Of a stretch of 64,000 bases of DNA, positions 45,821-63,085 are shown piece after piece. Numbering within the stretch: position 1 is the first letter of the stretch; each line of letters begins with the position of its first letter. The notes beneath the pieces are model-generated. The model saw only the letters and a program-made list of their open reading frames with translations. It did not search any database and had not been told where the DNA came from. The position numbers were made by a program, and so were the translations under genes. Source of the DNA: Portunus trituberculatus (taxonomy: Eukaryota > Arthropoda > Malacostraca > Decapoda > Portunidae); contig NC_059300.1 of the NCBI RefSeq assembly GCF_017591435.1, positions 1,583,257 to 1,647,256 of the forward strand, given 5' to 3'.

Positions 45821-48190
45821 TTGCCGTATCATGCAATCCTGACCGTCTTGGAGACACGCCCAACATTCTTGATCTCTTCCTCACCTCTAACCCTTCTGCT
45901 TACGCTGTCACCCTTTCATCTCCGTTGGGCTCCCCCGATCACAATCTCATTTCTGTATCTTGTCCTATTTTTCCAATCCCTCCGCAGGATCCTCCAAAGC
46001 GAAGGTGCCTCTGGCGTTTTGCCTCTGCCAGTTGGGGGGACCTGAGGAGGTATTATGCTGATTTTCCTGGAATGATTATTGCTTCCGTGTCAGAGACCCA
46101 TCTCTTTGTGCTAAACGCATAACAGAGGTGTTAGTATCTGGCATGGAGGCGTACATTCCTCATTCTTCTTCTCAACCTAAACCTTCTAAACCTTGGTTTA
46201 ACTCAGCCTGTTCTCGTGCTATACATGATAGAGAGGTTGCCCACAAAAGGTACTTGAGCCTTCCATCTCCTGAATCTCATGCACTTTATATCTCTGCCAA
46301 GTCTGTTCTTCAACTTGCCAAACACTCTTTCATAAATAGGAAATGTCAAAATCTTTCAAACTCAAACTCTCCTTGTGATTTCTGGCATCTAGCCAAAAAA
46401 CATCTCAAATAACTTCACTTCTTCATCTTTTCCTCCTTTATTTCATCCTGATGAACTCTTTTCTCAGACCTTTGCTCACAACTCCACCTTGGACGATTCT
46501 GGGCTTGTCCCTCCCTCTCCTCCTCCCTCTGACTATTTCATGTCTACAATCAAAATTCTTCATAATGATGTTTTCCATGCCCTTGCTGGCCTAAACCCTC
46601 GGAAGGCTTATGGACCTGATGGGGTCCCTCCTATTGTTCTCAAAAACTGTGCTTCTGTGCTTGCACCTTGCCTGGCCAAACTCTTCCAACTTTGTCTATC
46701 GACTTCTACCTTTCCTTCCTGCTGGAAGTTCGCCTACATTCAGCCTGTTCCTAAAAAGGGTGACCGTTCTAACCCCTCAAACTACCGTCCTATAGCTTTA
46801 ATCTCTTGCTTGTCTAAAGTTTTTGAATCTATCCTGAATAGGAAGATTCTCAAACATCTGTCACTTCACAATCTTCTGTCTGATCGCCAGTATGGCTTCC
46901 GTCAAGGTCGCTCTACTGGTGATCTTCTGGCTTTCCTTACTGAGTCTTGGTCATCCTCTTTAGAGATTTCGGTGAAACTTTTGCTGTTGCGTTAGACATA
47001 TCAAAAGCTTTTGATAGAGTCTGGCATAAAGCTTTGATTTCAAAACTGCCCTCTTACGGCTTCTATCCTTCTCTCTGCAACTTTATCTCATGTTTCCTTT
47101 CCGACCGCTCTATTGCTGCTGTGGTAGACGGCTACTGTTCTTCTCCTAAACCTATTAATAGTGGTGTTCCTCAGGGTTCTGTCCTGTCACCCACTCTCTT
47201 TCTATTATTCATTAATGACCTTCTTAACCAAACTTCTTGCCCTATCCACTCCTACGCTGATGATACCACCCTACATCTTTCCACGTTCTTTCAGAGACGT
47301 CCAACCCTTCAGGAAATTAACAGATCACGCGGGACGCCACGGAACGCCTGACTTCCGATCTTTCTAAAATTTCCGATTGGGGCAGAGAAAATCTAGTAGT
47401 TTTCAATGCCTCAAAACTCAATTCCTCCATCTATCAACTCGACACAACCTTCCAGACAACTATCCCTCTTCTTCAATGACACTCAACTGTCTCCTCTTCC
47501 ACAATGAATATCCTCGGTCTGTCCTTTGCTCATAATCTTAACTGGAAACTTCACATCTCATCTCTTGCTAAAACAGCTTCTATGAAATTAGGTGTTCTGA
47601 GGCGTCTCCGCCAGTTTTTCTCGCCCTCCAACTGCTTACTCTGTATAAGGGCCTTATCCGTCCCTGTATGGAGTACTCTTCGCATGTTTGGGGGGTTCCA
47701 GTCACACAGCTTTGCTTGATAGGGTGGAATCGAAAGCTCTTCGTCTCATCAACTCCCTCCTCTGACTAACTGTCTTCAGTCTCTTTCTCACCGCCGAAAT
47801 GTTGCATCCCTTTCTATATTTTATCGCTATTTTCATGGTAACTGTTCTACTGATCTTGCTAACTGCATGCCTCCCTCCTCCTGCGGCCACGCTGCACAAG
47901 GCTTTCTTCTTCCTCTCATCCCTATTCTGTCCAACTCTCTAATGCAAGAGTTAACCAGTATGCTCAATCATTCATCCCTTTCACTGGTAAACTCTGGAAC
48001 TCCCTCCCTGCATCTGTATTTCCGAATTCCTACAACTTGTCTTCTTTTAAGAGGGAGGTATCGAGGCATTTGCTCCCCTAATTCTGGCTGACGGTTTTGG
48101 CACTTTTTGTACTCTTTGGAGAGCCAGCACTCAAGTGGGCTTTTTTCTAACTTTCTTTTTTGCCCTTGGCTGGCCCTCTTCCCTACGTAA
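45821..48190 (+). mobile_element. LINE C4 (unit 2 copy of LINE C3)
   Basis: Same start, breaks and tail as LINE C3. The RT N-terminal half is open at 46489-46995, with RQYGFRQGRSTGDLLAFLTE (Arg where unit 1 has Cys). A frameshift near 46960 splits it from DISKAFDRVWHKALISKLPS and SGVPQGSVLSPTLFLLFIND at 46947-47351. It has one base less in NASKTQ than unit 1. Confidence 0.9.
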
Positions 48191-48239
48191 AAAAATAAAA
48201 AATAAAAATAAAAAATAAATAAATAAAAAATAATATAAA

Positions 48240-49716
<1,477 letters not shown>

Positions 49717-49734
49717 TTGCGCAAGTTACCATGA

Positions 49735-50830
49735 ATATTCCTACGAAATAAGTTAAATTAACAACCCGTCCCTCATCAGCTATTTTTTCAAACCTGTGGG
49801 TTGGTTACACTTGTTAACAGTGAGCCCTACTTCTCTTTGCAGACGGTATCTGGCCTGGGCTTATGCGAACAGATAAAAAGGTTAATGTATTCATACTTAT
49901 AGTTATACATTGCTTACCACTGGCTTGGTGCTGCTGTTCATCCACAGTGGTGGGTTACTCAGTACTCACTGGATTCCATGGGTGCCTATTGGTATGCAGC
50001 AATCATACACCAACACAGCAGCAGCCCTGGCCTATATCACCCTCTGGCTCTGCCAAAATACATGTCAAGTTTAACAGCAGAACGAGACAGCCCTTCAAAC
50101 ACTGAACTTTTCATTATTGGTGCTGCTCAGTCACAGCTCTGATGATCCGATCACAGGTGACAGGCGCAGCAGTACGCGCACTGCATCCAACAATCCACAA
50201 ATTCTTCCAATTCCAGTAATATGTATTAAATAGTCTTATGTTATACTATAACAATAGAGAATATATGTGAAAATTCAGACAATTACAACTCATAATAATT
50301 AACGGCACTACCATACTATTAACATCCCGTCACTTACCTATCAGCTTGAGCGGTTTGGGGATGCCAGTAGCAGTGTTACCATCTCCCCTATATCAAAATG
50401 TGTAACAAAGTTGCTAGAAACGTGCTATTTTACAGCAAAACGCGCTGCATAACAAAGATTTCTGTGTGGTGTTCCTTGTATATACCTATACGATCAAGAA
50501 AAAAAATCGCCAAACTACTTTTTCATAATACCAAGGAGGTTATATTGATAAAGACGCCACGCGCCTATCCAAGGCCGCCTGGAGAACAAGGCTGGTCCAC
50601 ATCCCTGTGACGTCACATCCCGACGATTTATCCCGCTCGCAGCTGGCTATGGTGTTTACCAGTGACCTACAACTCGTCTCCCATCATTCCCCTAATGTTT
50701 ATAGCTTACTAACCTGTTGTTTTCTCACTTTTAAGTTTACATAATGTAATGTGTTATGTTATAATGAAGATATTTAGTACTGCACTTACATTTTCATTTC
50801 CTTTTCTCTATTTACATACCCGGTAAACTC

Positions 50831-50832
<2 letters not shown>
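49735..50832. other. Non-repetitive-looking spacer, nothing recognised
   Basis: No frame above about 80 codons and no motif that I can name. A 19-bp word near its right end (50570-50588) recurs inverted at 52652 (see the P-like candidate). Confidence 0.5.

Positions 50833-50891
<59 letters not shown>
50833..50891. repeat. (AC)n microsatellite
   Basis: About 29 AC units. Confidence 0.96.
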
Positions 50892-50894
<3 letters not shown>

Positions 50895-51057
50895 TATTGT
50901 AGAACAAAACGCTCAAGGATAGGTTATCAAATATTAAACGAAAAGTTCTTTAGAAACACATAGTACATATTGTTAATAACTATTCGATCCATCACAAGTC
51001 TATACAATTGCTCTGTATAGAGAAAACTCTAGTAATAAGCAATAATAAAATATAGAT

Positions 51058-51063
51058 AATAAC

Positions 51064-51101
<38 letters not shown>
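51058..51101. repeat. (AAT)n microsatellite
   Basis: About 14 AAT units. The flanking 50892-51299 is AT-rich with nothing recognisable. Confidence 0.94.
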
Positions 51102-51299
51102 GGTAACTAATAACATAATCCTAATAATCTTCTAGCAAAGTCACATTGCCTGAGTACAGACAAACTTAGTGTATAATTTTAATTTCAAAGCTTGGATTAT
51201 CACAGAATGCTTGGATAGGTAATTGCACTCAATTAAGGTACCTACATGTAGCTTGGATTATCCAGAGTTTTTAAAGCAGTAGCAGAGGCCATAAAAAAC

Positions 51300-51960
51300 T
51301 GTAAATGCTCCAATAAGGGGTTATGATTGATACAACTTTATCTTGGTCTGAGCATGTCAGAGTACGGTAACTAAAACCAAAATTGCCAAAGGAATTGGAA
51401 TGTTAGTCAAACCTAGGAAATTTTTGTGTAAGTCAACCCTCATTGTAATATATAATAGCTTTATATACCCTTACCTACTATATGGAATAGAGGTCGTGCA
51501 AGCAGATGCCATATTAATTCTTTATTCAAAATGCAGAAAAAAACTATCAGGATTACTCCATCTGCAAATTACAGGGATCATACTGCACCACTATTCCTTT
51601 AACTACAAGTACTGCCTCTCCATAAAATGTATATATTCACTGTCAGTAAGCTAATGTATAGATACAGCAACAGGTGTTTGCCCCCAATATTCAATTATAT
51701 GATGTTTCTCAAGAATCATCAGGTTCACTTCAATTCATGTACCATTATGTAGGACAGCCATGATGCAGAAAACATTTAGATATAAAGGTGCAATAATATG
51801 AAATAATATTGCAAGACATGTACCACATAACTGCAGCATTGCTACATTCAAACACTAACTTAAACAGTTTGTGTTAAATAATGATCTCAGTAACACATAG
51901 CACTATTACTGCAATAATAAGTATTAACAGCTAGAAATATTTATGTATTATTTTTTTCTC
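51300..51960 (+). mobile_element. L2/CR1-like LINE thumb and C-terminus fragment, decayed
   Basis: Plus-strand pieces across frames: KGVMIDTTLSWSEHV, LVKPRKFLCKSTLIVIYNSF with IYPYLLYGIEV (51400-51500), KLMYRYSNRCLPPIF (about 51650) and YKGAIIWNNIARHVPHNCSI (about 51785). The pattern matches the C-terminal half of L2-type RTs, the same broad group as 3291-6015. RT catalytic motifs are absent. Confidence 0.72.
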
Positions 51961-52201
51961 TATATATTTCTCCCTTCTCTCACACTCTATCTCTTCTTAA
52001 ATACTCTGTATATTTCTCATTAGTTTCAATATTCACAAATCTTTACCTATTTTAAGCATCTTATACATGTATTTAATTACAGTTAATGTATTATTTTTTA
52101 AGATTTAAGTTAGTAGCTTTTACTCATAATGTAGTCAGTATAAACAAATTTCATAATAAGGTAATAAATTTGTATCTTTGCTTTAATTTTTTAAAGAGTA
52201 T

Positions 52202-52363
52202 CTTTCCTGTTATTGTCCCACAACTAATTTTCTGATTTTTCTATTGTATTTGATTTTCTTTATCTTAGGTTAGGATAGGTTAATATAGGTTAGGTTAGGT
52301 TAACTAATTTTCTAACCTAACCTAACCTAATCTAAAATTAGTGGTGGGGCAATAACAGGAAAG
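52202..52363. mobile_element. Foldback/MITE-like element carrying TTAGG/CCTAA arms
   Basis: Left end CTTTCCTGTTATTGTCCCAC and right end (reversed) CTTTCCTGTTATTGCCCCAC pair over about 30 bp. Inside, (TTAGG)n-type pentamers at 52266-52300 face (CCTAA)n at 52315-52332, so the element can fold into a long hairpin. There is no coding capacity. Confidence 0.75.
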
Positions 52364-52429
52364 CACCCAATTCGTAACTTAGCAAGTAGATCATGCAAAA
52401 CAACAAATACCTGTATAGTGCTTACCCTG

Positions 52430-52562
52430 CTGTGATGAGTTGGAGTGAAATGCTTCCTCCTGATGGCTTGTAACCATTTCCTCCGAATCAGTATACACTC
52501 ACTCTTGGACCAGTTTTGTAATTGCCTTTGCAGTAAGGTACACAGCAAGTAGAAGGCATTGT
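52430..52562 (-). pseudogene. THAP-domain exon, broken
   Basis: The minus strand from ATG 52562 reads MPSTCCVPYCKGNYKTGPRV then SVY and a stop. One base off, it continues RRKWLQAIRRKHFTPTHHSR. This is a THAP zinc-finger N-terminus: the two Cys of the C2CH finger (C5/C6 and C10 spacing), the GPxVSV strand and the W of the KWLQAI helix. The Phe-Pro segment between is lost by a deletion that shifts the frame. A plausible GTAAGC donor follows at about 52429. THAP domains occur in host regulators and in P-type transposases. Confidence 0.75.
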
Positions 52563-52648
52563 CACAAGTAGTTTTGTAATGGAAAGTAAGTCGCGCGAAG
52601 CAGGCATTGTCACAAGTAGTTTTATAATGGAAAGTAAGTCGCGCGAAG
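52554..52648 (-). repeat. Two tandem 48-bp units at the THAP start codon
   Basis: Units 52554-52601 and 52602-52648 differ by one base (TTTTGTAATGG against TTTTATAATGG). Each includes an ATG, so the minus strand has a duplicated leader and start. Confidence 0.93.
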
Positions 52649-52767
52649 AGTGTTCTCCAGGCGGCCTTGAGTATACCACACCGCTGTCCATTCAAAACTA
52701 ACTGAAGCGAAGACCGGTAGCCGATCGTTGGCTGATGACGTATCAGGAGACCCGCGAAACTATGATC

Positions 52768-52884
52768 TTGTAAGTGTATCTTTAAGTACTGATGACGAGG
52801 TCACTGTGCGACTGATACAGGATAACCTAGATGGGCCCTGGTGGCCCTTTGTTATCCTATTATTTATGTTATGTTATGATCTGG
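52768..52884 (+). mobile_element. LINE H 3' UTR end, solo copy
   Basis: Reverse complement of 6548-6675: CTTGTAAGTGTATCTTTAAG, TGATACAGGATAACCTAGAT, GGGCCCTGGTGGCCCTTTGT and the TTATGTTATG tail. It is a severely 5'-truncated insertion. Confidence 0.85.
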
Positions 52885-52889
52885 CCTTG

Positions 52890-57070
<4,181 letters not shown>

Positions 57071-59023
57071 TTTTAGTACGGCGGGATAGGCGCGTGCTGT
57101 CTCCTCGAACTTCCTTGTCTGTAATCCCTTCCGTACTGAGACACATTTTTACCTTGATATTAGTGTACGAATAGACCATATTATGTGCATTAGTAAGGGT
57201 CTATGGAGGTCAGAAGATTAATGGCTAAAGTTTTCATTATTTTAATACCCACACGAGTTTCTGAAGGTGTATAAAATCACTAAATAGTAACTAGAATGAC
57301 TTCGGAAACGCGTCATGGTACTGAAGACGTTAACAATACACAGCAGATAAGTAATGGTAAGAAAAGTAGTTTCGCAAGGCTATAGTTATTTAAAATGATC
57401 TCCATCACAAGGCACTGGAATCATGAAACATATTGTAATCAAATTAGAATCTCGGCAACAAGCGGCGCTGTTTATGCTCGTGATGAGCAAACTTACTGAT
57501 CGATTCTGCTGGTGATCAGCATGGTGCTGCGATTGAGGCACCGGCACAAGTATCGCCTGCGACGGATCTCTATGTTCAACAGCTTGTCTTCTTTATTGAA
57601 TATTAAATACACAATATGCTGGGGTGCTGGCATTGGCAACAGACAATGCGAGCACCCTCGCCCACCTGACTACCTCCCAGAGTTCTATTTTGGCTCATGG
57701 CCCGCCGGTGGCCGGGCTGTACTTCTAACAGTAGGTGACCGGCTTGATGCTGCCGCCTGACGTGCGTCTGCATCTTTAAAGGAAAAATAATAGCTACATT
57801 TACAAATAAAGGATCAACAAACAGCAACGTAAGTCATTATCTGGATAGTTCTGTACAATTTTTTGCTCTTCTGCGATTAGTGCAATTACTGATAAAAGTA
57901 AATTAGAATTTTAAGAGAAGAAACTTAAATTTTTTGTGAGTCATGACAGAGAACTCACAAACGAAATGTAGTGTATTGTTCTGTGCACTAGATCATTGTT
58001 GTTATCTTGAAAAAAAAAGCAGTTTCATAAAACTTCGTCATATAGGAAAGACTTCGAGATTCTGTGGCGATAGAGTTTTTAATATACCTTAATAACTCTC
58101 GCGGCGTGACGAATGTCGGTTTTGGCACTGGCACCGCGCCCCTTCATTAGTCGGGTGCTGCCGTCTGTGTGCGAGAGGTAGTGCTCATCCTCGTACTGTA
58201 TGTATGCTCATTGACATCGAAATTTTATGACAAAGCGTGGCACTGTTGCACCATAGTACTGAAGCATACAGTCTATCACAAAGCAGCATTTCCTTGTGTT
58301 AAAAAGGTATTTTCTATCATATTTCAGCTTCATCAATCCATCTGTAGTTTATACTATTCCATTGGTACTTTAAGAGGCAATTAGCTTACGGACCTACAAT
58401 CGGTGTTTCTACAGGTGCTGTTCGTTAAGTTACAGTTTGAACGCCTCTCCTGCCAAACTATGCATGACGGATTCTGAAAACGAATGGCGACTCCATGAGT
58501 TCATTGTACCATGATAGTTTTTCTATGTTTATTTCCATATTTGATTGACTACTTATTCATTGTTAGGCTGCATAAACTATTGATTCTGTAATATATCAGT
58601 ATAAAGTTTTTTTATTAGTAGTGCACGTCCTCCGAGTTTGTTGTCACACGTAGCTACCTCTGTTTAAACAAGGTGGAAAATCTACCGCAAAAGTTAACAC
58701 TTGGTGACATATTTCCGTGGATGAATGACGCAACGTTTAGTGTGACACGTTTGATGATACTAAAAGCTATATTATAATGAGGTTATGTGTGCTTCAGAAT
58801 AAGACACATGTACTGGTTACATTTGCATTCTTATATTTGCTTGACACTGGCACGAATACAATAATAGCTCATGTTGAGTTTTTTTTAGATAGTTTGCCAT
58901 TACAGCTAAAACAATGCGAGAGAAAACTTCGCATTTACCATCATAGAATCGCGACACGATTAGATACGTATACATTAACTTCTCACACCAATACTTCAGC
59001 CTCCTGGTGACGTTTACCGCAAG
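57071..59023. other. Upstream region of the SMYD gene, nothing coding recognised
   Basis: No frame above about 106 codons, and no family motif. It probably contains the promoter and 5' UTR of the gene starting at 59024, but I cannot point to a TATA box or start site with confidence. Confidence 0.45.
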
Positions 59024-61168
59024 ATGGTAGTGGGAGCGTGTGCTGTATGCGGCTGCCCAGCCAGCCAGAGGTGTGGAAAGTGTCACCTCACAGCTTACTG
59101 CAGCAAGGATCATCAGAAGCAGCACTGGAAGACTCACCGCACCGAATGCAGTCCTTACAGGTACGTAACGTGCACCACTAAACCACCTATTACCATGTAA
59201 GTTTGGCTAATTTTATTTCTTTATGCCGAAACTCAATCGAGATTAATGATTCAGAGACTGCGGCAGGGCCATCACTAGGAATGAATATTTAGAAAAATAA
59301 TAACAAAAATAAAAACAAATAAAGAAGACTCAACATCATCATAATTGTCGCATTCTTTTAAGAATCCTTTTCGGGATTAACTTTTTACCACGCATTGTTC
59401 TGAAATTGAGAGTTCTGTGTCACCTAAAGTTTCCTTTGAGATGTTAAGTCTGCAGAGGAGCATGACCTGACCTTGTATGGTCTGAGGCTCCCATATGCTG
59501 GAGTTACCCTCACATATCCTGTAAGAAGGATGGAATCATTAGATTTATTATTCATCAACTCTCCTCCTTTAGCAGACTGTCCTCAATCTCTCACTCTTCA
59601 CTGCAGTGTTGTACCTCTTACCATCTTGTAGCGGTGGATACATGGTTAAAGCATTTCTAAACTCAACTGCATGCCTCTCTCATTCCTGCCATGTTGCGGC
59701 ATATTTTCTGTTTAATTAAGGACAATTTAATCAAGGGCAATTCGTGGCTGCTTGCACCGGTCAGTTGCTGGAGTAGATGGCAGGTTTAACTCGATAACAT
59801 TCACACGGTGGAAAACAGCCGTTGACTTATTACCCACTGCATCAAAATATATACAAGACAGATGGAGCTCTCCAACAAGATGGCTGTTGTAATTGGAAAT
59901 TTGATTAAAAGGAAAAAAAAGAAGCGACTGCGGTCTGGCTACCTCAGTGACGATGTAAACAAACCAATTCTGCATCTATTTTCTACATTTATTTTCATAG
60001 ATACATTTAAATATTCTTCCTATTTATTGTATATAATGGTACAGTCAGTAGTTAATGCTAAAACACTTTCCAACATTTCTCTTATTTTCAATTTTGTATT
60101 GATAGTTGTTCTCATTTGACCCAGAAAATTGCCGGGTAAGCAACCGATCATCAAACAGACAAAGCGGTTTCCCAGTTGCTCGAAATGCAGCTGCATTTCG
60201 CAGTCGGCTGCTGCACAAACGCTGCTGCAAGCAGCCGCAAATTGCCCCGTGTAACCGCGCTCTTTAGTCTCATCCCTAGGCTGTCCATCTCACAAAGGCA
60301 AGAGTTAACCAATATTTTCACCCATACATCTTTTCAGAAGCGTAACACTTTCTGTTTGTTTCTAATTTTCATCCTCTCTATAACTAGAACTGTTATAAGA
60401 GAGCAACATCAGGAAATCTCTAGAACTCAATTAGCAACCATTTCAAAGATTTCCTTTGTAATTTTGGAACGAGTAATGAGCTTTCTTCTTTCCTTCCCCG
60501 ATCTCCATATTATATTCTGCCATATTCTTATTTCCATATGTTGCGCCAGGCATTATGCTATACATCCCGTTGGATTCCGTGTTTCAGGACCTTTATGTGT
60601 GTGTGTCTGCTGGTCACCGTCTGCTGGTCACCATAGCCAGCCTTTCCCATTACGGAGCGAGCTCAGATCTTCGGGTAGGACTGAGACTACAACACATTCC
60701 ACACACCGGGAAAGCGAGGCCACAATCCCTCGAGTTACATCCCGTACCTACTTACTACTAGGTGAACAGGGGCTACACTTTAAGAGGCTTGCTCATTTGC
60801 CTCGCCGCGCCCAGGATTCGAACCCGGGCTTTTTCGGTTGTGAGCCGAGCATGCTAACCACTACACTACGCGGTGTGTGTGTGTTTCACTGTTTCACTGT
60901 TTGATCTGCTGCAGTCTCTGACGAGACAGCCAGACGTTACCCTACGGAACGAGCTCAGAGCTCATTATTTCCGATCTTCGGATAGGCCTGAGACCAGGCA
61001 CACACCACACACCGGGACAACAAGGTCACAACTCCTCGATTTACATCCCGTACCTACTCACTGCTAGGTGAACAGGGGCTACACGTGAAAGGAGACACAC
61101 CCAAATATCTCCACCCGGCCGGGGAATCGAACCCCGGTCCTCTGGCTTGTGAAGCCAGCGCTCTAACC

Positions 61169-61204
<36 letters not shown>

Positions 61205-63046
61205 ACATGACTAAAACATCCCAAACTTCTTTATCAAGAAAGACTTGTATAATCCCTATTTCTGTTAAACTCAGGGTGTGCCAGTCAGAAAACCTGGGTC
61301 GGTATTTAGAGGCATCGCGGGACATCCTGCCGGGGGAAATCATCTTGAAGGATTCCCCTTTAGTGTTGGGTCCTCGTCAGGTAAGATAGAAATTCAATTC
61401 TTTTTCATCCGTCATAATTTGAATAGTTGTTTGTTTGTTTGTTTTTGCTATATGAAACGAGTACCGAAAGTAATTTTTGTTTAGTTTGCTACCTTACCAT
61501 TTCCCATCAACGATATTAGATTGTTCCATTAGATTTCTCTATTTGTCAGTTTTGATGCGTATAGTATTAGCACAGTGCTGCTCTTGTACAGGTGACGGTG
61601 CCTGTATGTCTGGGTTGTTTCACCCCTGTCAATGGTACATACTCCTGTACAATGTGTGGCTGGCCTCTGTGTGGTCCTGAGTGCCAAGAGAACGATCTTC
61701 ACAAAGCAGAATGTCAATTCTCAAGAAACAGGTTAGTTATTTGTTAATCTATATCATGTTCACCTTCAAGTTTGCGTTATGGAAATGTCACGCACGCACC
61801 ATGGAAGGTTTTAGAGGCACAAACATAATTTTGTTCCACAATAAGTTTCAGCTCATGTAATGAACATAATTTCGGTGTTATTAATTCGTAATCTGTCGAG
61901 TAGGAATGATTCGATATGTCAGTGGTGATGGCATCATATTTTATTGTAAACTTCTTTTAATTTCCGAAGGACATCGAAGGTTCAGGTGCACAAGTTTATG
62001 CAGGTGAACCAGATGTATGAGTGCATCACACCCCTGCGATGCTTGTGGCTCAAGCAACACGATCCCACACGCTGGGTTTCCCTCACCCAAATGGAGGCCC
62101 ACATGGAGCAGCGTCGTACTACTGACGTCCACGAGGTGAATCAAGTCAATGTCGTGGACTTCATGAAGCAGTATCTTAAAATCACCACATTTGAAGAAGA
62201 TGAAATACACAAAATATGTGGAATAATTGATGTCAATGGTTTTGAGATTCCAGGACCGAACATTATAGGACTGTATGGCAAAGGATGTCTGGTGGAACAT
62301 AACTGTATTCCTAACACCACGCGGACCTTCGATGCACAGCTCAATCTGGTTATCAGGGCGGCAGTGAAGATACCAAAAGGCAGCCACATTTCTACATCCT
62401 ATTCAGATCCTATGTGGGGCACGGCCAACAGGCAGTTGCACCTCACCACCACCAAGTATTTCAAGTGTTCGTGTGATCGGTGCTTCGATCCCACTGAGTT
62501 TGGAACGCATCTCAGCAGCCTGCGGTGTGTCAAATGTACCGGAGGTCTGATGCTGCCGTCCCCTTCGCCTCTTGATCCTGATATCTGGGCATGTAATTCT
62601 TGTCCAGCCACTCTGAGCGTTGAACATGTGGAACAGTTTTTGAAACAAATGGGAGAAAAACTTGTGATGCTTAAGGAAAATTCTCTGAATTCTTCAGAAG
62701 CATTTTTGAAAGCCTCATCATCCAAGCTGAGTGAGAACCACTACTACAGGAGCGACGTAAAGTTAGCTCTAGCGCAGATGTACGGTCGTGGAGGAAGCCA
62801 GACTCAACAGCAACAGCCAAACTTGAAGGACCTTTCCAAAGATCTTTTGGAGAGAAAAGAGACCCTTTGTCGTGAAGTACTAGCGCTGGCAGACTTATTT
62901 TCTCCAGGTTTGATTTATAACATTAATTGTACTACTCCTACTAATACATACTACTAATAATCATAATATTAACGAAGTCATGGGGAACCAAGGATGTATC
63001 ATTGCATTCTTGGCGACCCAAACAATAAAAATTGGTTACGGGAATA

Positions 63047-63085
<39 letters not shown>

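Larger units (their letters stand above)
50570..52670 (-). mobile_element. Possible P-like (THAP) transposon remnant
   Basis: CAAGGCCGCCTGGAGAACA at 50570-50588 has an exact reverse complement at 52652-52670, facing inward over 2.1 kb. A THAP-domain exon reads inward from the right end (52562-52430), the arrangement of P elements (5' THAP, short inverted ends starting CA). I see no 8-bp target duplication and no transposase core. The interior is occupied by a LINE fragment and a foldback element. A third copy of TCTCCAGGCGGCCTTG lies at 52890. The call is tentative. Confidence 0.4.

Noticed and set aside
52262..52335. A telomere or chromosome end
   Set aside because: Only a handful of TTAGG units, inverted against CCTAA inside a 160-bp hairpin element, with genomic sequence on both sides.
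57512..57760. A small gene upstream of the SMYD locus
   Set aside because: An 82-codon frame with no recognisable motif or splice support; a frame overlaps it on the other strand too.
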